Of a DNA stretch of 64,000 nt, positions 18,633-26,941 are shown in pieces. The notes under the pieces were generated by a model. It was not told where the DNA came from, searched no databases, and worked only from the letters and a program-made list of their open reading frames with translations. Within the stretch, counting starts at the first letter, position 1, and each line of letters begins with the position of its first letter. Source of the stretch: an uncultured Clostridia bacterium (GTDB lineage Bacteria > Bacillota > Clostridia > Christensenellales > Borkfalkiaceae); contig CAKNLK010000002.1 of NCBI GenBank assembly GCA_930989535.1, positions 1 to 64,000 of the forward strand, given 5' to 3'. The position numbers and the translations under genes are program-made.

Positions 18633-18654
18633 TTTTTTTATGGTCTGGTAAGAT
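18626..18654 (+). promoter_or_regulatory. birA-bioY promoter
   Basis: TTGACA (18626-18631, inside the right operator arm) and TAAGAT (18649-18654), 17-bp spacing. The ATG of birA begins only 7 nt after the -10 box, so a transcript from here would be essentially leaderless. Confidence 0.7.
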
Positions 18655-18661
18655 AAGTGGC

Positions 18662-19630
18662 ATGAAGCTGAAAGAAAAAATTTACCGCAAATTGGACGGT
18701 GCGCGGGGGCGGAGCTTTTCGGGTGAAGAGCTGGCGGAGGAGTTCGGCGTCAGCCGCAATGCCGTGTGGAAGGCGGTCAAAAGTTTGCAGGCGGAGGGGT
18801 TCGCCATCGCCGCGGTGCCCAACCGCGGGTACAGCCTCGCCGCAGAGAACGACAAGCTTACCCCCTCGGGCGTCGAAAAATTTTTGGCGGGAGGGGGGTA
18901 TCAGATCTCCGTCGCCGAATCGACGGGTTCCGTGCTCGACGATTTGAAAGGCTCCGCCGCAAAGGGCGCGCCCGCGTGGAGCGTTCTCATCGCGGAGGAG
19001 CAGACGGCGGGGCGGGGCAGGTTCGGCAGGCCCTTTTATTCGCCCAAGGGCGCGGGGCTGTACATCGGCATCCTGTTGCGGCCGAAGCTGTCGGCGGCGG
19101 AAACGCTGTTCATCACCACGAGCGCGGCGGTCGCCGTGTGCGAGGCAATCGAAAGCGTCTGCTCCGAGCCCTGCGAAATCAAGTGGGTGAACGACGTGTT
19201 TTTGCGCGGCAGAAAGGTGTGCGGAATTTTGACGGAGGCGTCCTTCAGCGTGGAGAGCGGAGGGCTCGACCGCGCAATCGTCGGCATCGGCATCAACATC
19301 CGCGAAACGGCGTTTCCGCCCGAATTGAAGGGGATTGCGACGTCCGTTTTCGAGGACAGGGAATGCCCCGCCGAAACGCGCGCAAAAATCGCGGCGAAGC
19401 TGTTAGAGCGGTTCCGCTATTATGTGGAGAATATTCCGCAGAGGGCATTCTATGCGGAGTACAAACGGCGCTCTTTCGTCCTCGGTAAACGGGTGGAAGT
19501 GCGCTCGGGCGACCTCTGTGAGGGCGGCGTGGCGCTCGATATCGACGAAAACTGCTTTTTAAAAGTGCGGCTGGATAATGGGCAGGAAAAGCTGCTTTCC
19601 GGCGGCGAGGTCAGTGTAAAAGTGCGGTAA
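18662..19630 (+). CDS. birA: Biotin-protein ligase / biotin operon repressor
   Basis: Bifunctional BirA of 322 residues. The N-terminal winged helix-turn-helix (about 15-60, EELAEEFGVSRNAVWKAVKSLQAEG) is followed by the ligase core with GRGRFGRPFYSPKGAGLYIGILLRP (about 118-142, biotinyl-AMP loop), KWVNDVFLRGRKVCGILTE and GIGINI, and the C-terminal SH3-like domain. The HTH plus the matching operator upstream indicate autoregulation. No ribosome-binding site is evident before ATG 18662, consistent with a leaderless mRNA. bioY follows 27 nt downstream. Confidence 0.94.
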   Translation: MKLKEKIYRKLDGARGRSFSGEELAEEFGVSRNAVWKAVKSLQAEGFAIAAVPNRGYSLAAENDKLTPSGVEKFLAGGGYQISVAESTGSVLDDLKGSAAKGAPAWSVLIAEEQTAGRGRFGRPFYSPKGAGLYIGILLRPKLSAAETLFITTSAAVAVCEAIESVCSEPCEIKWVNDVFLRGRKVCGILTEASFSVESGGLDRAIVGIGINIRETAFPPELKGIATSVFEDRECPAETRAKIAAKLLERFRYYVENIPQRAFYAEYKRRSFVLGKRVEVRSGDLCEGGVALDIDENCFLKVRLDNGQEKLLSGGEVSVKVR

Positions 19631-19657
19631 TTCAAGTACTATGTGAGGTATAATCGA

Positions 19658-20269
19658 ATGAAAAATGACAAAAACGAAAGATACGAAATACAGGGAGAAA
19701 AGAATGCGGCCGCGGAATTGAACCGCGGGCGTCGCACCGCGGTGGATCTTGCCAAGTGCGCCATCTTCGTCGTGCTGATGATTGTTTCCGCGTTTATCAA
19801 AATTCCTTTTCCGCTCGTGCCGCTCACCTTTCAGACGGTGGTGGCGGTGCTCGCGGGGCTGTTGCTCGGGCCGTTGTACGGTACGGCGGCAGTGGGCGTC
19901 TATATCTTTATGGGGCTCATCGGCCTGCCCGTGTTTACGAACGGCGGAGGGTTTGCTTATGTGGTACAGCCGACGTTCGGGTACATCCTCGGCTTTGCGG
20001 CCGCCGCGTTTGTTGCGGGGCTGATTGGCGGGAAAGGTAAAATAACTTTGCTCCGCGCTCTTGTCGCGGGGGGTATAGGCTTTTTGGTAAACTATTTGGT
20101 CGGCGTCCCGTACTTTCTTTTGATATGGCATTTTTATATGCACAATGGCGGCGTATGGGAGGCCGCAATCACATATAATTTTTTGTATATGCCGAAAGAT
20201 TTTGTGCTGTGCCTGCTGGCGGGGTTTTTGGCATGGCGCGTCCGCCCCTTGCTCGAACGTCTGCGCTGA
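19658..20269 (+). CDS. bioY: Biotin transporter BioY (ECF S component)
   Basis: A 203-residue substrate-binding membrane subunit of an energy-coupling-factor transporter for biotin. It has a charged N-terminal tail of about 30 residues, then six membrane segments with the BioY hallmarks IPFPLVPLTFQT, GLIGLPVFTNGGG and PTFGYILGF. ATG 19658 is preferred because GTGAGGT at 19643-19649 is correctly spaced. Sharing the BirA operator with birA fits a biotin scavenging lifestyle. No bio synthesis genes are present here. Confidence 0.92.
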   Translation: MKNDKNERYEIQGEKNAAAELNRGRRTAVDLAKCAIFVVLMIVSAFIKIPFPLVPLTFQTVVAVLAGLLLGPLYGTAAVGVYIFMGLIGLPVFTNGGGFAYVVQPTFGYILGFAAAAFVAGLIGGKGKITLLRALVAGGIGFLVNYLVGVPYFLLIWHFYMHNGGVWEAAITYNFLYMPKDFVLCLLAGFLAWRVRPLLERLR

Positions 20270-20322
20270 ACACAAGGATTTTCAGAAAAAATAAATTCAC
20301 ACCGAAAACCGAGATTTATTAT

Positions 20323-20351
20323 TTGACAAAAAAAAGCGGCTTTGGTATAAT
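20323..20351 (+). promoter_or_regulatory. Strong promoter for tRNA-Pro
   Basis: TTGACA (20323-20328) and TATAAT (20346-20351) with 17-bp spacing, upstream of the tandem units and tRNA-Pro. A palindrome CGTTCCGCGGAACG follows at 20374-20387. As arranged now, transcription must cross two broken tRNA copies before the intact gene. Confidence 0.85.
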
Positions 20352-20415
20352 AGAATGGCTGTTCAGGTGAGCACGTTCCGCGGAACGGCCGCAAGTAAAT
20401 TTAAAAAGTTAATAA

Positions 20416-20589
20416 CGAGGTGTAGCGCAGTTTGGTAGCACGCACGGAACGGGGCCCCCGAAAATCGCAGGGAGCGAAGCGAGCGAGATTTTTGGGGAGA
20501 GGAGCCGCCGAACGCGGGAGCGAGCGGTGCCCGAAAGGGTAGCGCGAGGAAACGGCTGAGAGCGGCGACGAGGGACCAAGAGGTCGTGG
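20416..20589 (+). pseudogene. tRNA-Pro copy interrupted by insert (unit 1)
   Basis: It starts with the acceptor and D arm of tRNA-Pro (cgaggtgtagcgcagtttgg and 4 more), then diverges into the insert and regains only the anticodon 3' strand. The T arm and acceptor 3' strand are absent, so it cannot fold as a tRNA. Confidence 0.75.
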
Positions 20590-20621
20590 AACGGCCGCAA
20601 GTAAATTTAAAAAGTTAATAA

Positions 20622-20795
20622 CGAGGTGTAGCGCAGTTTGGTAGCACGCACGGAACGGGGCCCCCGAAAATCGCAGGGAGCGAAGCGAGCGAGATTTTTG
20701 GGGAGAGGAGCCGCCGAACGCGGGAGCGAGCGGTGCCCGAAAGGGTAGCGCGAGGAAACGGCTGAGAGCGGCGACGAGGGACCAAGAGGTCGTGG
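20622..20795 (+). pseudogene. tRNA-Pro copy interrupted by insert (unit 2)
   Basis: Identical in structure to unit 1. The acceptor 5' strand and D arm are kept, the anticodon 5' half is replaced by the insert, and the T arm is missing. Confidence 0.75.
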
Positions 20796-20827
20796 AACGG
20801 CCGCAAGTAAATTTAAAAAGTTAATAA

Positions 20828-20904
20828 CGAGGTGTAGCGCAGTTTGGTAGCGCGCTTGGTTCGGGACCAAGAGGTCGTGGGTTCAAGTCCCGTCACCTCG
20901 ACCA
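20828..20904 (+). tRNA. tRNA-Pro (anticodon CGG)
   Basis: A complete cloverleaf: acceptor CGAGGTG/CACCTCG, D stem GCGC/GCGC, anticodon stem CTTGG/CCAAG with loop TTCGGGA (anticodon CGG), T stem GTGGG/CCCGT with TTCAAGT loop, and an encoded ACCA end. It decodes CCG proline codons. Its 3' flank borders the AT-rich island, and tRNA 3' ends are common integration targets. Confidence 0.96.
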
Positions 20905-20909
20905 TGTGA

Positions 20910-20964
20910 TACACCTATTGCAATCCGAACCCCCGTGGTTGGACAGCAATAGGTGTTTTTCTGT
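20910..20964 (+). repeat. Left flanking direct repeat with tRNA-Pro terminator
   Basis: An 11-bp perfect stem ACACCTATTGC (20911-20921) / GCAATAGGTGT (20946-20956) followed by TTTT acts as the tRNA-Pro terminator. The whole 55 bp recurs with about 80% identity at 26687-26740 in the same orientation. Confidence 0.8.
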
Positions 20965-21101
20965 ATTTTGTATGAAAATCGCTCTAATTTGTCGTTATCT
21001 TGTTATTTTTACTGATATTCATAAAAGTTGTATTTGGACTGTAAAACAGCAAACCTTTTCATTTACATCAGTAAATCATGAAAATCCTTTGATTTGAACC
21101 C

Positions 21102-22217
21102 TTATGTCTCGGAATAGTATTCCTGTTCCTTTGCCATAGGGGTTTTGTTTTGATTTTTGGAGTGAGGTCGTTTTGTGTTGTAAAAAGTGACATAGTCATC
21201 TATCGCTTTTCTTAATTCATATTCAGATCTGTATTTTGTACGATATAACTCTTCGCGCTTCATTGAAGAAAAGAATGATTCGATTACAGAATTATCGTAG
21301 GGGGTATGCGTACGAGAGAATGATTGTTCAACATGGAGAGATTTCAGATAGGAGCAGAAAGAGTAGGAACGATAATTTGTACCTCGGTCGCTATGGAATA
21401 TGAGATTCTGCGTTGGTTGTCTGGTTTCATATGCTTGTCGAAAAGTACTTTTCACTAATTGAGTGCTGTTCTTAAAAGAAATTCTATATGCAATGATTGT
21501 CCTTGCGTATAAGTCCATAACGGCACAGATATGGTAGTTTTTATTGTTGAAACGAAAGTATGTAACATCACCGACCCAAACTTGGTTTGGAGCAGAGGGA
21601 TTGAATTGTTGATTTAATCGATTGTTGCACTTGCGTAGCTCCTTTTCATATAGAGATTTTGAAATTTGCCGAATGCTGATAAGTCCCATTTCTTGCATAA
21701 GGAACCGAACCATTTTTTCGCTCGTAATACATCCGCGCTCTTTCAGAACAGCAGCGATTTTGCCTGCACCGTAAATTTGTTTGCTTTCGTCAAATACTTG
21801 TTGAATTTTTTCCCTCAGTTCTTCTCTGCGTTTCAGATGCCAAGATTTGTCTCGCTTATTGCGGAAGATGTGGTTATAGAATGTCCCGCGGGAAACGTCC
21901 AAAGCTTCGCATAGCATATGTACATTGTATTGCCCTTGAAGAGCTTCGAGTTCATACAGTCGTTCTTGCAGCGGTGCTGAGACAGTGCAATTTACTTTTT
22001 TTAAGATTTCAATAATTCCTTCCAACCGTTTAATCTTATCTTCGAGAAAGCGAATTGTTTTTGCCGTTTCTTCTTTTTTAGATAGTGGAGGATTCTTTAT
22101 CCAATGATAGATCGTACTGCGTGGAATGTCTGTATTTTGAATGATTAACAGTATAGGCGTTCCCTCTTGATATTGTTTAAGAACATTGCTTTTTACTTCT
22201 TCTGTGTATTTTGTCAT
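21102..22217 (-). CDS. IS3-family transposase (single fused frame)
   Basis: A DDE transposase of 371 residues. An N-terminal helix-turn-helix (about 1-45, TIYHWIKNPPLSK) and a short leucine-rich coiled coil lead into an HTH_21-like segment and an RNase H-fold rve core with GDVTYF, HSDRGTNY and DNSVIESFFSSMKREE (the D, D and E residues). Most IS3 elements split this into orfA and orfB joined by frameshifting; here it is one uninterrupted frame. Start 22217 has AAAAGGAG upstream; an ATG ten codons earlier is less likely. I could not define terminal inverted repeats. Activity is plausible because the frame is intact. Confidence 0.9.
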   Translation of the reverse strand: MTKYTEEVKSNVLKQYQEGTPILLIIQNTDIPRSTIYHWIKNPPLSKKEETAKTIRFLEDKIKRLEGIIEILKKVNCTVSAPLQERLYELEALQGQYNVHMLCEALDVSRGTFYNHIFRNKRDKSWHLKRREELREKIQQVFDESKQIYGAGKIAAVLKERGCITSEKMVRFLMQEMGLISIRQISKSLYEKELRKCNNRLNQQFNPSAPNQVWVGDVTYFRFNNKNYHICAVMDLYARTIIAYRISFKNSTQLVKSTFRQAYETRQPTQNLIFHSDRGTNYRSYSFCSYLKSLHVEQSFSRTHTPYDNSVIESFFSSMKREELYRTKYRSEYELRKAIDDYVTFYNTKRPHSKNQNKTPMAKEQEYYSET

Positions 22218-22603
22218 AACTTTTCTCCTTTTTGATTTATTTAGCAATTATATAACATTTACTATTTACATTGCTTAAAAGGAATGAATTTTACAAACAT
22301 TTTTATTGTTGCTATATACAGTAAAAAATAGTATAATTAATTATAAGGAATATTCTATAGCAATTAATATGATTAGTTGGTATAATTTGCTAAAGTGCCT
22401 TGGGATAAAATAGATTGCCCGACGCCATCTTTTTTTGTACACAAACACATATTTAGTGGACAAAGGCAGCACTTTTACGATAAAAGCCAAAACAGATTAA
22501 TCTATAGCAACCCCAATGATAATGGATCAAATAGCTTTTACTGCTAATACATAAAACAAATTGGGAAATTTAATAGAAATGGTCTCGGAATGGAGGGGAT
22601 AAT
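22218..22603. other. AT-rich gap between transposase and defence genes
   Basis: No gene is seen in these 386 bp. It contains a possible + strand promoter (TTGCTA 22309-22314, TATAAT 22332-22337, 17-bp spacing) for the defence genes. A segment tttagtggacaaaggcagca (about 22453-22472) partly resembles gacaaaggtagcattttt at about 26785-26802 beyond the defence genes. It may be an old IS or cassette end. Confidence 0.5.
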
Positions 22604-24733
22604 ATGCTTTTAAAAAAAGTTAAAATTGAAAACTATAGACAATTACATTGTATCGAGTTGGATTTTCAAAATTCTCTAACTGTATTAGCAGGTCCCAATA
22701 ATAGTGGCAAAACAACGCTTATTTCTGTTTTGAGAGGAATATTTTATGACAAAAAACTCAGATTTAACTATAGTGATCTTCCAACCGAGCTATCTACTTG
22801 TTGGATAAATAAAATATTACCTATTTTCCAACAGATTATGATTGTTCAAGATAAAGAAAAAGGTATACGAGAAATTCTTAAGCAAATAGCAACTGAAAAT
22901 GAATTTATTGCTGATTATGTTATAGAAAGCTTTCGAGCACAAATTCAAGTAGATTATGACCCTGAAAATGATAACATCCAGTGTTTTGCAGATTATCTTA
23001 TGGATCTAGATGATACCAAACACTCGTTTTATTTTATTTATACATATGAACCGAATGTATCCTCTTTTGAAAAACTCTTAAATGTGTATTATGATAAGCT
23101 GGCAATGCGATTTAAAGATATTGCCAATCCAGAATGTGTTGAAAAAGATGCAAAGCGTTATTTTTTAAAGGAAGAAATACTTAAGTTATATTGTAATGCG
23201 TCCGTTGAAAAATGCTATTTCTGTAATTCAAATTACGAAAATGCAAATGCAATGGAAATTTCTGCATTTAAAAATTTATTTAATTTTCAAAATATACCTG
23301 CAATAAGAGAACTGGATGATAGCGAATTGGATTCTTCTAAAGGTATCAGTAAAAGAGTTATTGCATTGCTAAAAGACAACGCTACCTGGATTGAGGCAAC
23401 AAAAAAACTTCCTGATTTATTAATGCATGACATTGAAAACTCTGGGGCAAAAACAGAAATTAAGAATTCATCGATCAAGTCTCTAGATGATACTATAAAA
23501 GATATTTCTAAAACGAGCGGAGGCCATATTGGAAAACTTCAGCTAGAGATGGATGTAAACGAACAAGATGTAGAGGATTTTATTCAAAGAATTACTAGAG
23601 CAAAATACGATATTGATGGACTATTGTTAAATGAAGAATCTCAGGGGCTTGGATTCAGTAATTTGATCTATCTACATATGAGATTGGAAGAGTTTTGTAA
23701 ATCTGTTGATTACAAAAAAGTGAATGTATTTTTCATAGAGGAACCTGAATCGCATATGCATCCTCAAATGCAAAATGTATTTATCCGATTTCTTAAGAAT
23801 TACTATATCGACAAGAATTTACAAGGTTTAATTACAACACATTCTAACGAAATAGCAAGGAAGGTTGGCTTAGATAGCCTCAGAGTTATTAGACAAACAG
23901 AAAAATTTAAAAGTGAGTTGTTCAATCTGAGTAAATTTAAAAAATCAATACAAAATGAAAAAATTAAAACTATCGATGATGAATCCGAATTTCTTTTACA
24001 AAACTTTTTTGATTGGTTTTTTGAAATAGGATATTCTGAATTGATTTTTGCGGATAAGGTTGTTCTGTATGAAGGAGATTCGGAACGTTTATATCTCAGA
24101 AAATTACTTGGGTTATCAGAGTTGTCGCCTTTGTATGATAGCTATATAGCTTTTATTCAAGTCGGTGGAGCATATGCTCATAATTATCTGCCAATTCTTA
24201 CTATGCTCAAAATGAAGACGTTGATAATAACAGACTTAGACTATAGCAAAACAGCTTTAACTTTAGATTCAGCCAAAAGTTCTGTAAGTACAAATGCCAC
24301 AATAAATCATTGTTATAGATTGGCATATCCCGATAAGGAGGCAACATATACTCCGACTGTTAATGATTTGTATGATTTTCAAAAGGATAATAAAGTAGTG
24401 CTTTATAATGGTTTAGTTTACCTCGCCTTTCAAAATGAAGACTCTACAGCACGAACATTAGAGGAAGCAATGCTTAATAAGCTATTAGGATTTAGTGTCT
24501 TTGAAAGAATCAAGAGAAGTCAATGGAAAATAATTAGAAAAGATAATAAACTTACTTTTACTATACCAAACAATCAAACAGGAGAAAGTGATAGCGAATA
24601 TTCTATTCAAAAAATTGTTGAAGCAACATCTAAAAATAAAACTGATTTTATGTATTCAGTGATTTTGAGTGGTAACGAAGAGAAAATGCTTCCGGATTAC
24701 ATAAAGCAGGGGTTATTATGGCTGGCGAAATAA
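22604..24733 (+). CDS. OLD-family ATPase/TOPRIM nuclease (Gabija GajA-like)
   Basis: A 709-residue protein with an N-terminal ABC-type ATPase (Walker A GPNNSGKTT at about 30-38, signature-like SQGLGFSNL, Walker B FFIEEPESHMHP near 377, switch His in TTHSNE). It has a C-terminal TOPRIM nuclease domain with the catalytic Glu in LYEGDSERLYL (about 487) and the DLD in IITDLDY (about 542). This is the OLD nuclease layout. Coupling with a UvrD-like helicase gene (16-nt overlap) is the Gabija anti-phage arrangement, in which GajA nicks DNA upon nucleotide depletion. It is longer than the type GajA (about 580), so another OLD-helicase system is possible. GGAGGGG precedes ATG 22604. Confidence 0.83.
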   Translation: MLLKKVKIENYRQLHCIELDFQNSLTVLAGPNNSGKTTLISVLRGIFYDKKLRFNYSDLPTELSTCWINKILPIFQQIMIVQDKEKGIREILKQIATENEFIADYVIESFRAQIQVDYDPENDNIQCFADYLMDLDDTKHSFYFIYTYEPNVSSFEKLLNVYYDKLAMRFKDIANPECVEKDAKRYFLKEEILKLYCNASVEKCYFCNSNYENANAMEISAFKNLFNFQNIPAIRELDDSELDSSKGISKRVIALLKDNATWIEATKKLPDLLMHDIENSGAKTEIKNSSIKSLDDTIKDISKTSGGHIGKLQLEMDVNEQDVEDFIQRITRAKYDIDGLLLNEESQGLGFSNLIYLHMRLEEFCKSVDYKKVNVFFIEEPESHMHPQMQNVFIRFLKNYYIDKNLQGLITTHSNEIARKVGLDSLRVIRQTEKFKSELFNLSKFKKSIQNEKIKTIDDESEFLLQNFFDWFFEIGYSELIFADKVVLYEGDSERLYLRKLLGLSELSPLYDSYIAFIQVGGAYAHNYLPILTMLKMKTLIITDLDYSKTALTLDSAKSSVSTNATINHCYRLAYPDKEATYTPTVNDLYDFQKDNKVVLYNGLVYLAFQNEDSTARTLEEAMLNKLLGFSVFERIKRSQWKIIRKDNKLTFTIPNNQTGESDSEYSIQKIVEATSKNKTDFMYSVILSGNEEKMLPDYIKQGLLWLAK

Positions 24734-26676
24734 AGAAAAATAATAAACATTTAATAAATGCTCCAGCGGGGAGCGGAAAAACCACATATATACGAGAATA
24801 TCTAAAAAATATTTGTTTTAATGAGCCTATGAGCAAGATTTTGTGTATTACATATACTAATCGTGCTGTAGATGAGCTCAAGAAAGATTTGGATAGTTCA
24901 AATATTACGGTAAGCACTATACATTCATTTATTAATGACTTGATTAGTCCCTTCTATTGCCACAAAGAAGCCATCGCTTTATATTGGGAGATGTATGGGA
25001 CAAAAATCAATGAGAGAATAGCAAATGTTACAGAGGATAAGTATATAAATGAAAGCAATCAGTTCTATATTAAAAAATATGGAGAATTAACTGAAAATAC
25101 TGTTAGAAAAAATTTGGTGGCATTATCATATGGAGAAACACCATTTACCTCATTATACACAGGCAAACTGTCTCATGATGATTTGATTGTGTTTGCAAAT
25201 AGACTAATTAAAAAATATCCAGTATTGCTGAGGAAAATAGGAGATAAATATAGCTACATTTTTATTGATGAATATCAAGACACGTCAGCTTATGTGCTTG
25301 ACATTTTTTATGATGCGGTTAAAGAGCGCGATAATATTGAGCTCTATTTATTGGGCGATAGGATGCAGCAAATATATCGAAACTATGATGGATCCTTTGA
25401 AGAAAAATTGAAAGAATTTGATTCTTCTGACCAACTTAAAACAAATTATCGTTCAATAGAAAAAATTGTATCTATCTTAAACAAAATATATAATGATCAT
25501 TCTTTTCTGCAGGAACCATCAGAAAACAATATTGGCGTTACTCCCGATATAGTTCCTCGGATAACTATTACTTCCGACGTAAAGAATTGTGTTAATAATT
25601 TGCAAAGTCAATTTTCTGAGATCTTGACATTGTATTTGATGAACAAGGAAAAATATGAGGAAATAGGGGCAAAGAATTTATATAGTGCATATGAGGGAAT
25701 GGAAGAATATTCGTTTGGAAGAAAGTATTCTCCGACAGACGTTTTGTCTGATATGTCAAGAGATAATCCAGATACATTAATGAAATTTCTTTTTTTGCTA
25801 AACAGTATAATGCAATTTTATATAAGTGAAAATTACGGTATGGTAATTTCTATTTGCAAGAAGGAAAGTAAATATTTTCTTTCATCGCAATTCAAAATAA
25901 AGCAACATACAGATAAGAAGTGCATAAAAGATAAATTTGATGCAGTCAAAATTGTATACGAAAAAAGCGGTTGTTCAATTAGAGATGTAATTAAATGTTT
26001 ATTTGACAAAGGAATTATACCAGAAGAAGTAAAAAATGATTTTGAAGGAAGTGCAGAATATCAGCGCGTATTAGATATTGAAGTTCAGGAGATTAAAAAC
26101 TTAGCGAACTATTTAAGTTCGCCTCATGTATCTACTCAGCATGGCGTAAAAGGTGAAAGTCACCAATCTGTAATTTTTGTAGCAGCTGACAATAATAATA
26201 ATCCAAATGTACGTATGTATTCCTTTTTTAAATTGTGGTCTAAAATAAATTTTTCTCTTCCTGAAGTCGAAGATTTCTTTTATTCATACAGTAAAACAAT
26301 ATCAACTGTTGAAGCAGAACTAGGAACAAAAATAAGTAAACTTACAGCGGAGACTCACAACAACTGTGAAAAAAATAAAGATATTTTAGTTAAATATAGT
26401 AAAGATATTTTATTCATGTATCATGAAAATAAGTTGTTTGAAGAATTATGTAAAAACGATCTTGTTGCGTATTTAGCAAAACAGAATGTTACCAATGCAA
26501 AAAAGATTAACAATATAGGAAAAATCGAAGGAATATTAACCGCATATAAATTATTTTATGTTGGTTGTTCAAGAGCAAGGAAAAATCTTATCGTTGTTGT
26601 TGATAAAAGTAAAATTGCAGAGTTTGAAAAAGCGTTTATCTCTAAATCTGAGGAAATTGGATTTTCAATTTCTTAA
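24718..26676 (+). CDS. UvrD-like superfamily 1 helicase (Gabija GajB-like)
   Basis: A 652-residue SF1A helicase. Motif I is APAGSGKTT (about 15-23), Ia ITYTNRAVDEL, II FIDEYQDTS (about 182-190), III LLGDRMQQIY, IV LKTNYRS, V QHGVKGESHQSVIFV and VI YVGCSRARKNL, all intact. It starts 16 nt inside the upstream nuclease gene, so translation is coupled. GajB is thought to sense DNA ends and assist GajA. At 652 residues it is longer than the type GajB (about 490), with the extra length between motifs IV and V. AT-rich codon use matches gajA and not the host genes. Confidence 0.83.
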   Translation: MAGEIKKNNKHLINAPAGSGKTTYIREYLKNICFNEPMSKILCITYTNRAVDELKKDLDSSNITVSTIHSFINDLISPFYCHKEAIALYWEMYGTKINERIANVTEDKYINESNQFYIKKYGELTENTVRKNLVALSYGETPFTSLYTGKLSHDDLIVFANRLIKKYPVLLRKIGDKYSYIFIDEYQDTSAYVLDIFYDAVKERDNIELYLLGDRMQQIYRNYDGSFEEKLKEFDSSDQLKTNYRSIEKIVSILNKIYNDHSFLQEPSENNIGVTPDIVPRITITSDVKNCVNNLQSQFSEILTLYLMNKEKYEEIGAKNLYSAYEGMEEYSFGRKYSPTDVLSDMSRDNPDTLMKFLFLLNSIMQFYISENYGMVISICKKESKYFLSSQFKIKQHTDKKCIKDKFDAVKIVYEKSGCSIRDVIKCLFDKGIIPEEVKNDFEGSAEYQRVLDIEVQEIKNLANYLSSPHVSTQHGVKGESHQSVIFVAADNNNNPNVRMYSFFKLWSKINFSLPEVEDFFYSYSKTISTVEAELGTKISKLTAETHNNCEKNKDILVKYSKDILFMYHENKLFEELCKNDLVAYLAKQNVTNAKKINNIGKIEGILTAYKLFYVGCSRARKNLIVVVDKSKIAEFEKAFISKSEEIGFSIS

Positions 26677-26686
26677 TAATAATTAA

Positions 26687-26740
26687 TACACTTATTGCAA
26701 TCCGAGCCTCAGAGGTGGACGGTAATAGATGTTTTTTTGT
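26687..26740 (+). repeat. Right flanking direct repeat
   Basis: A diverged copy of 20910-20964: it shares TATTGCAATCCGA, GGAC, AATAG and TGTTTTT in register. The hairpin is weakened by mismatches. It probably marks an old duplication of the tRNA-Pro terminator region at the island's far end. Confidence 0.65.
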
Positions 26741-26817
26741 TTTTCGCGATAAAACTTTAAAAAAGAGTATGAATTAATAATAGTGACAAAGGTAGCATTT
26801 TTATCCACTAAACCCAC

Positions 26818-26850
26818 AAAAAGACGAGAGGTAAATCCTTTCGTCTTTTT
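26818..26850. terminator. Terminator beyond the helicase gene
   Basis: AAAAAGACGA (26818-26827) pairs with TCGTCTTTTT (26841-26850) around a 13-nt loop. The A and T tracts make it usable from both sides. Confidence 0.75.
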
Positions 26851-26860
26851 GTTATTGCGA

Positions 26861-26936
26861 CGGATTAAACCCACGACCTCTTATAATATAACGGGGACCC
26901 CGAAAATCGCAGGGAGCGAAGCGAGCGAGATTTTTT
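26861..26936. repeat. Mosaic remnant: inverted tRNA-Pro fragment plus tandem-unit fragment
   Basis: Positions 26870-26882 (cccacgacctctt) are the exact reverse complement of tRNA-Pro's aagaggtcgtggg. Positions 26891-26936 repeat, in direct orientation and nearly unchanged, the insert portion of the 206-bp unit (ccgaaaatcgcagggagcg and on). This places scrambled pieces of the left boundary at the right boundary of the island. Confidence 0.75.
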
Positions 26937-26941
26937 AAGTT

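Larger units (their letters stand above)
20384..20851 (+). repeat. 206-bp tandem repeat (two full units plus a partial third)
   Basis: The units begin at 20384, 20590 and 20796 with an exact 206-bp period. The two full units appear identical. Each has a 32-nt AT-rich leader, the first 24 nt of tRNA-Pro, an insert of about 135 bp, and 16 nt (gaccaagaggtcgtgg) from the tRNA-Pro anticodon 3' arm. The third, partial unit runs into the intact tRNA. The insert contains an inverted repeat, CCCCCGAAAATC against GATTTTTGGGG, and GC-rich repeats (gcgaagcgagcgag). Identity over 206 bp indicates very recent duplication, or an assembly effect. Confidence 0.9.
20905..26862. mobile_element. AT-rich genomic island next to tRNA-Pro
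   Basis: Base composition drops sharply from the GC-rich surroundings between the tRNA-Pro 3' end and about 26.9 kb. The segment holds an IS3-family transposase and a two-gene defence system. Imperfect direct repeats of about 54 bp lie at 20910-20964 and 26687-26740, and a fragment of tRNA-Pro plus part of the tandem-unit insert reappears at 26861-26936. No integrase is present, so the mode of entry is inferred. Limits are approximate. Confidence 0.65.

Noticed and set aside
20416..20795. Intron-containing tRNA-Pro genes
   Set aside because: The T arm and acceptor 3' strand are absent from both broken copies, so removing the insert would not give a tRNA.
20409..20806. Two identical 63-codon - strand frames inside the tandem units
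   Set aside because: They arise only from the duplicated unit, run through tRNA sequence, and lack ribosome sites and recognisable protein features.
20384..20827. CRISPR array
   Set aside because: The repeat unit is 206 bp, occurs in direct tandem without spacers, and contains tRNA pieces.
20906..21097. A 63-codon + strand frame between tRNA-Pro and the transposase
   Set aside because: It begins within the terminator repeat, has no ribosome site and no protein-like features.
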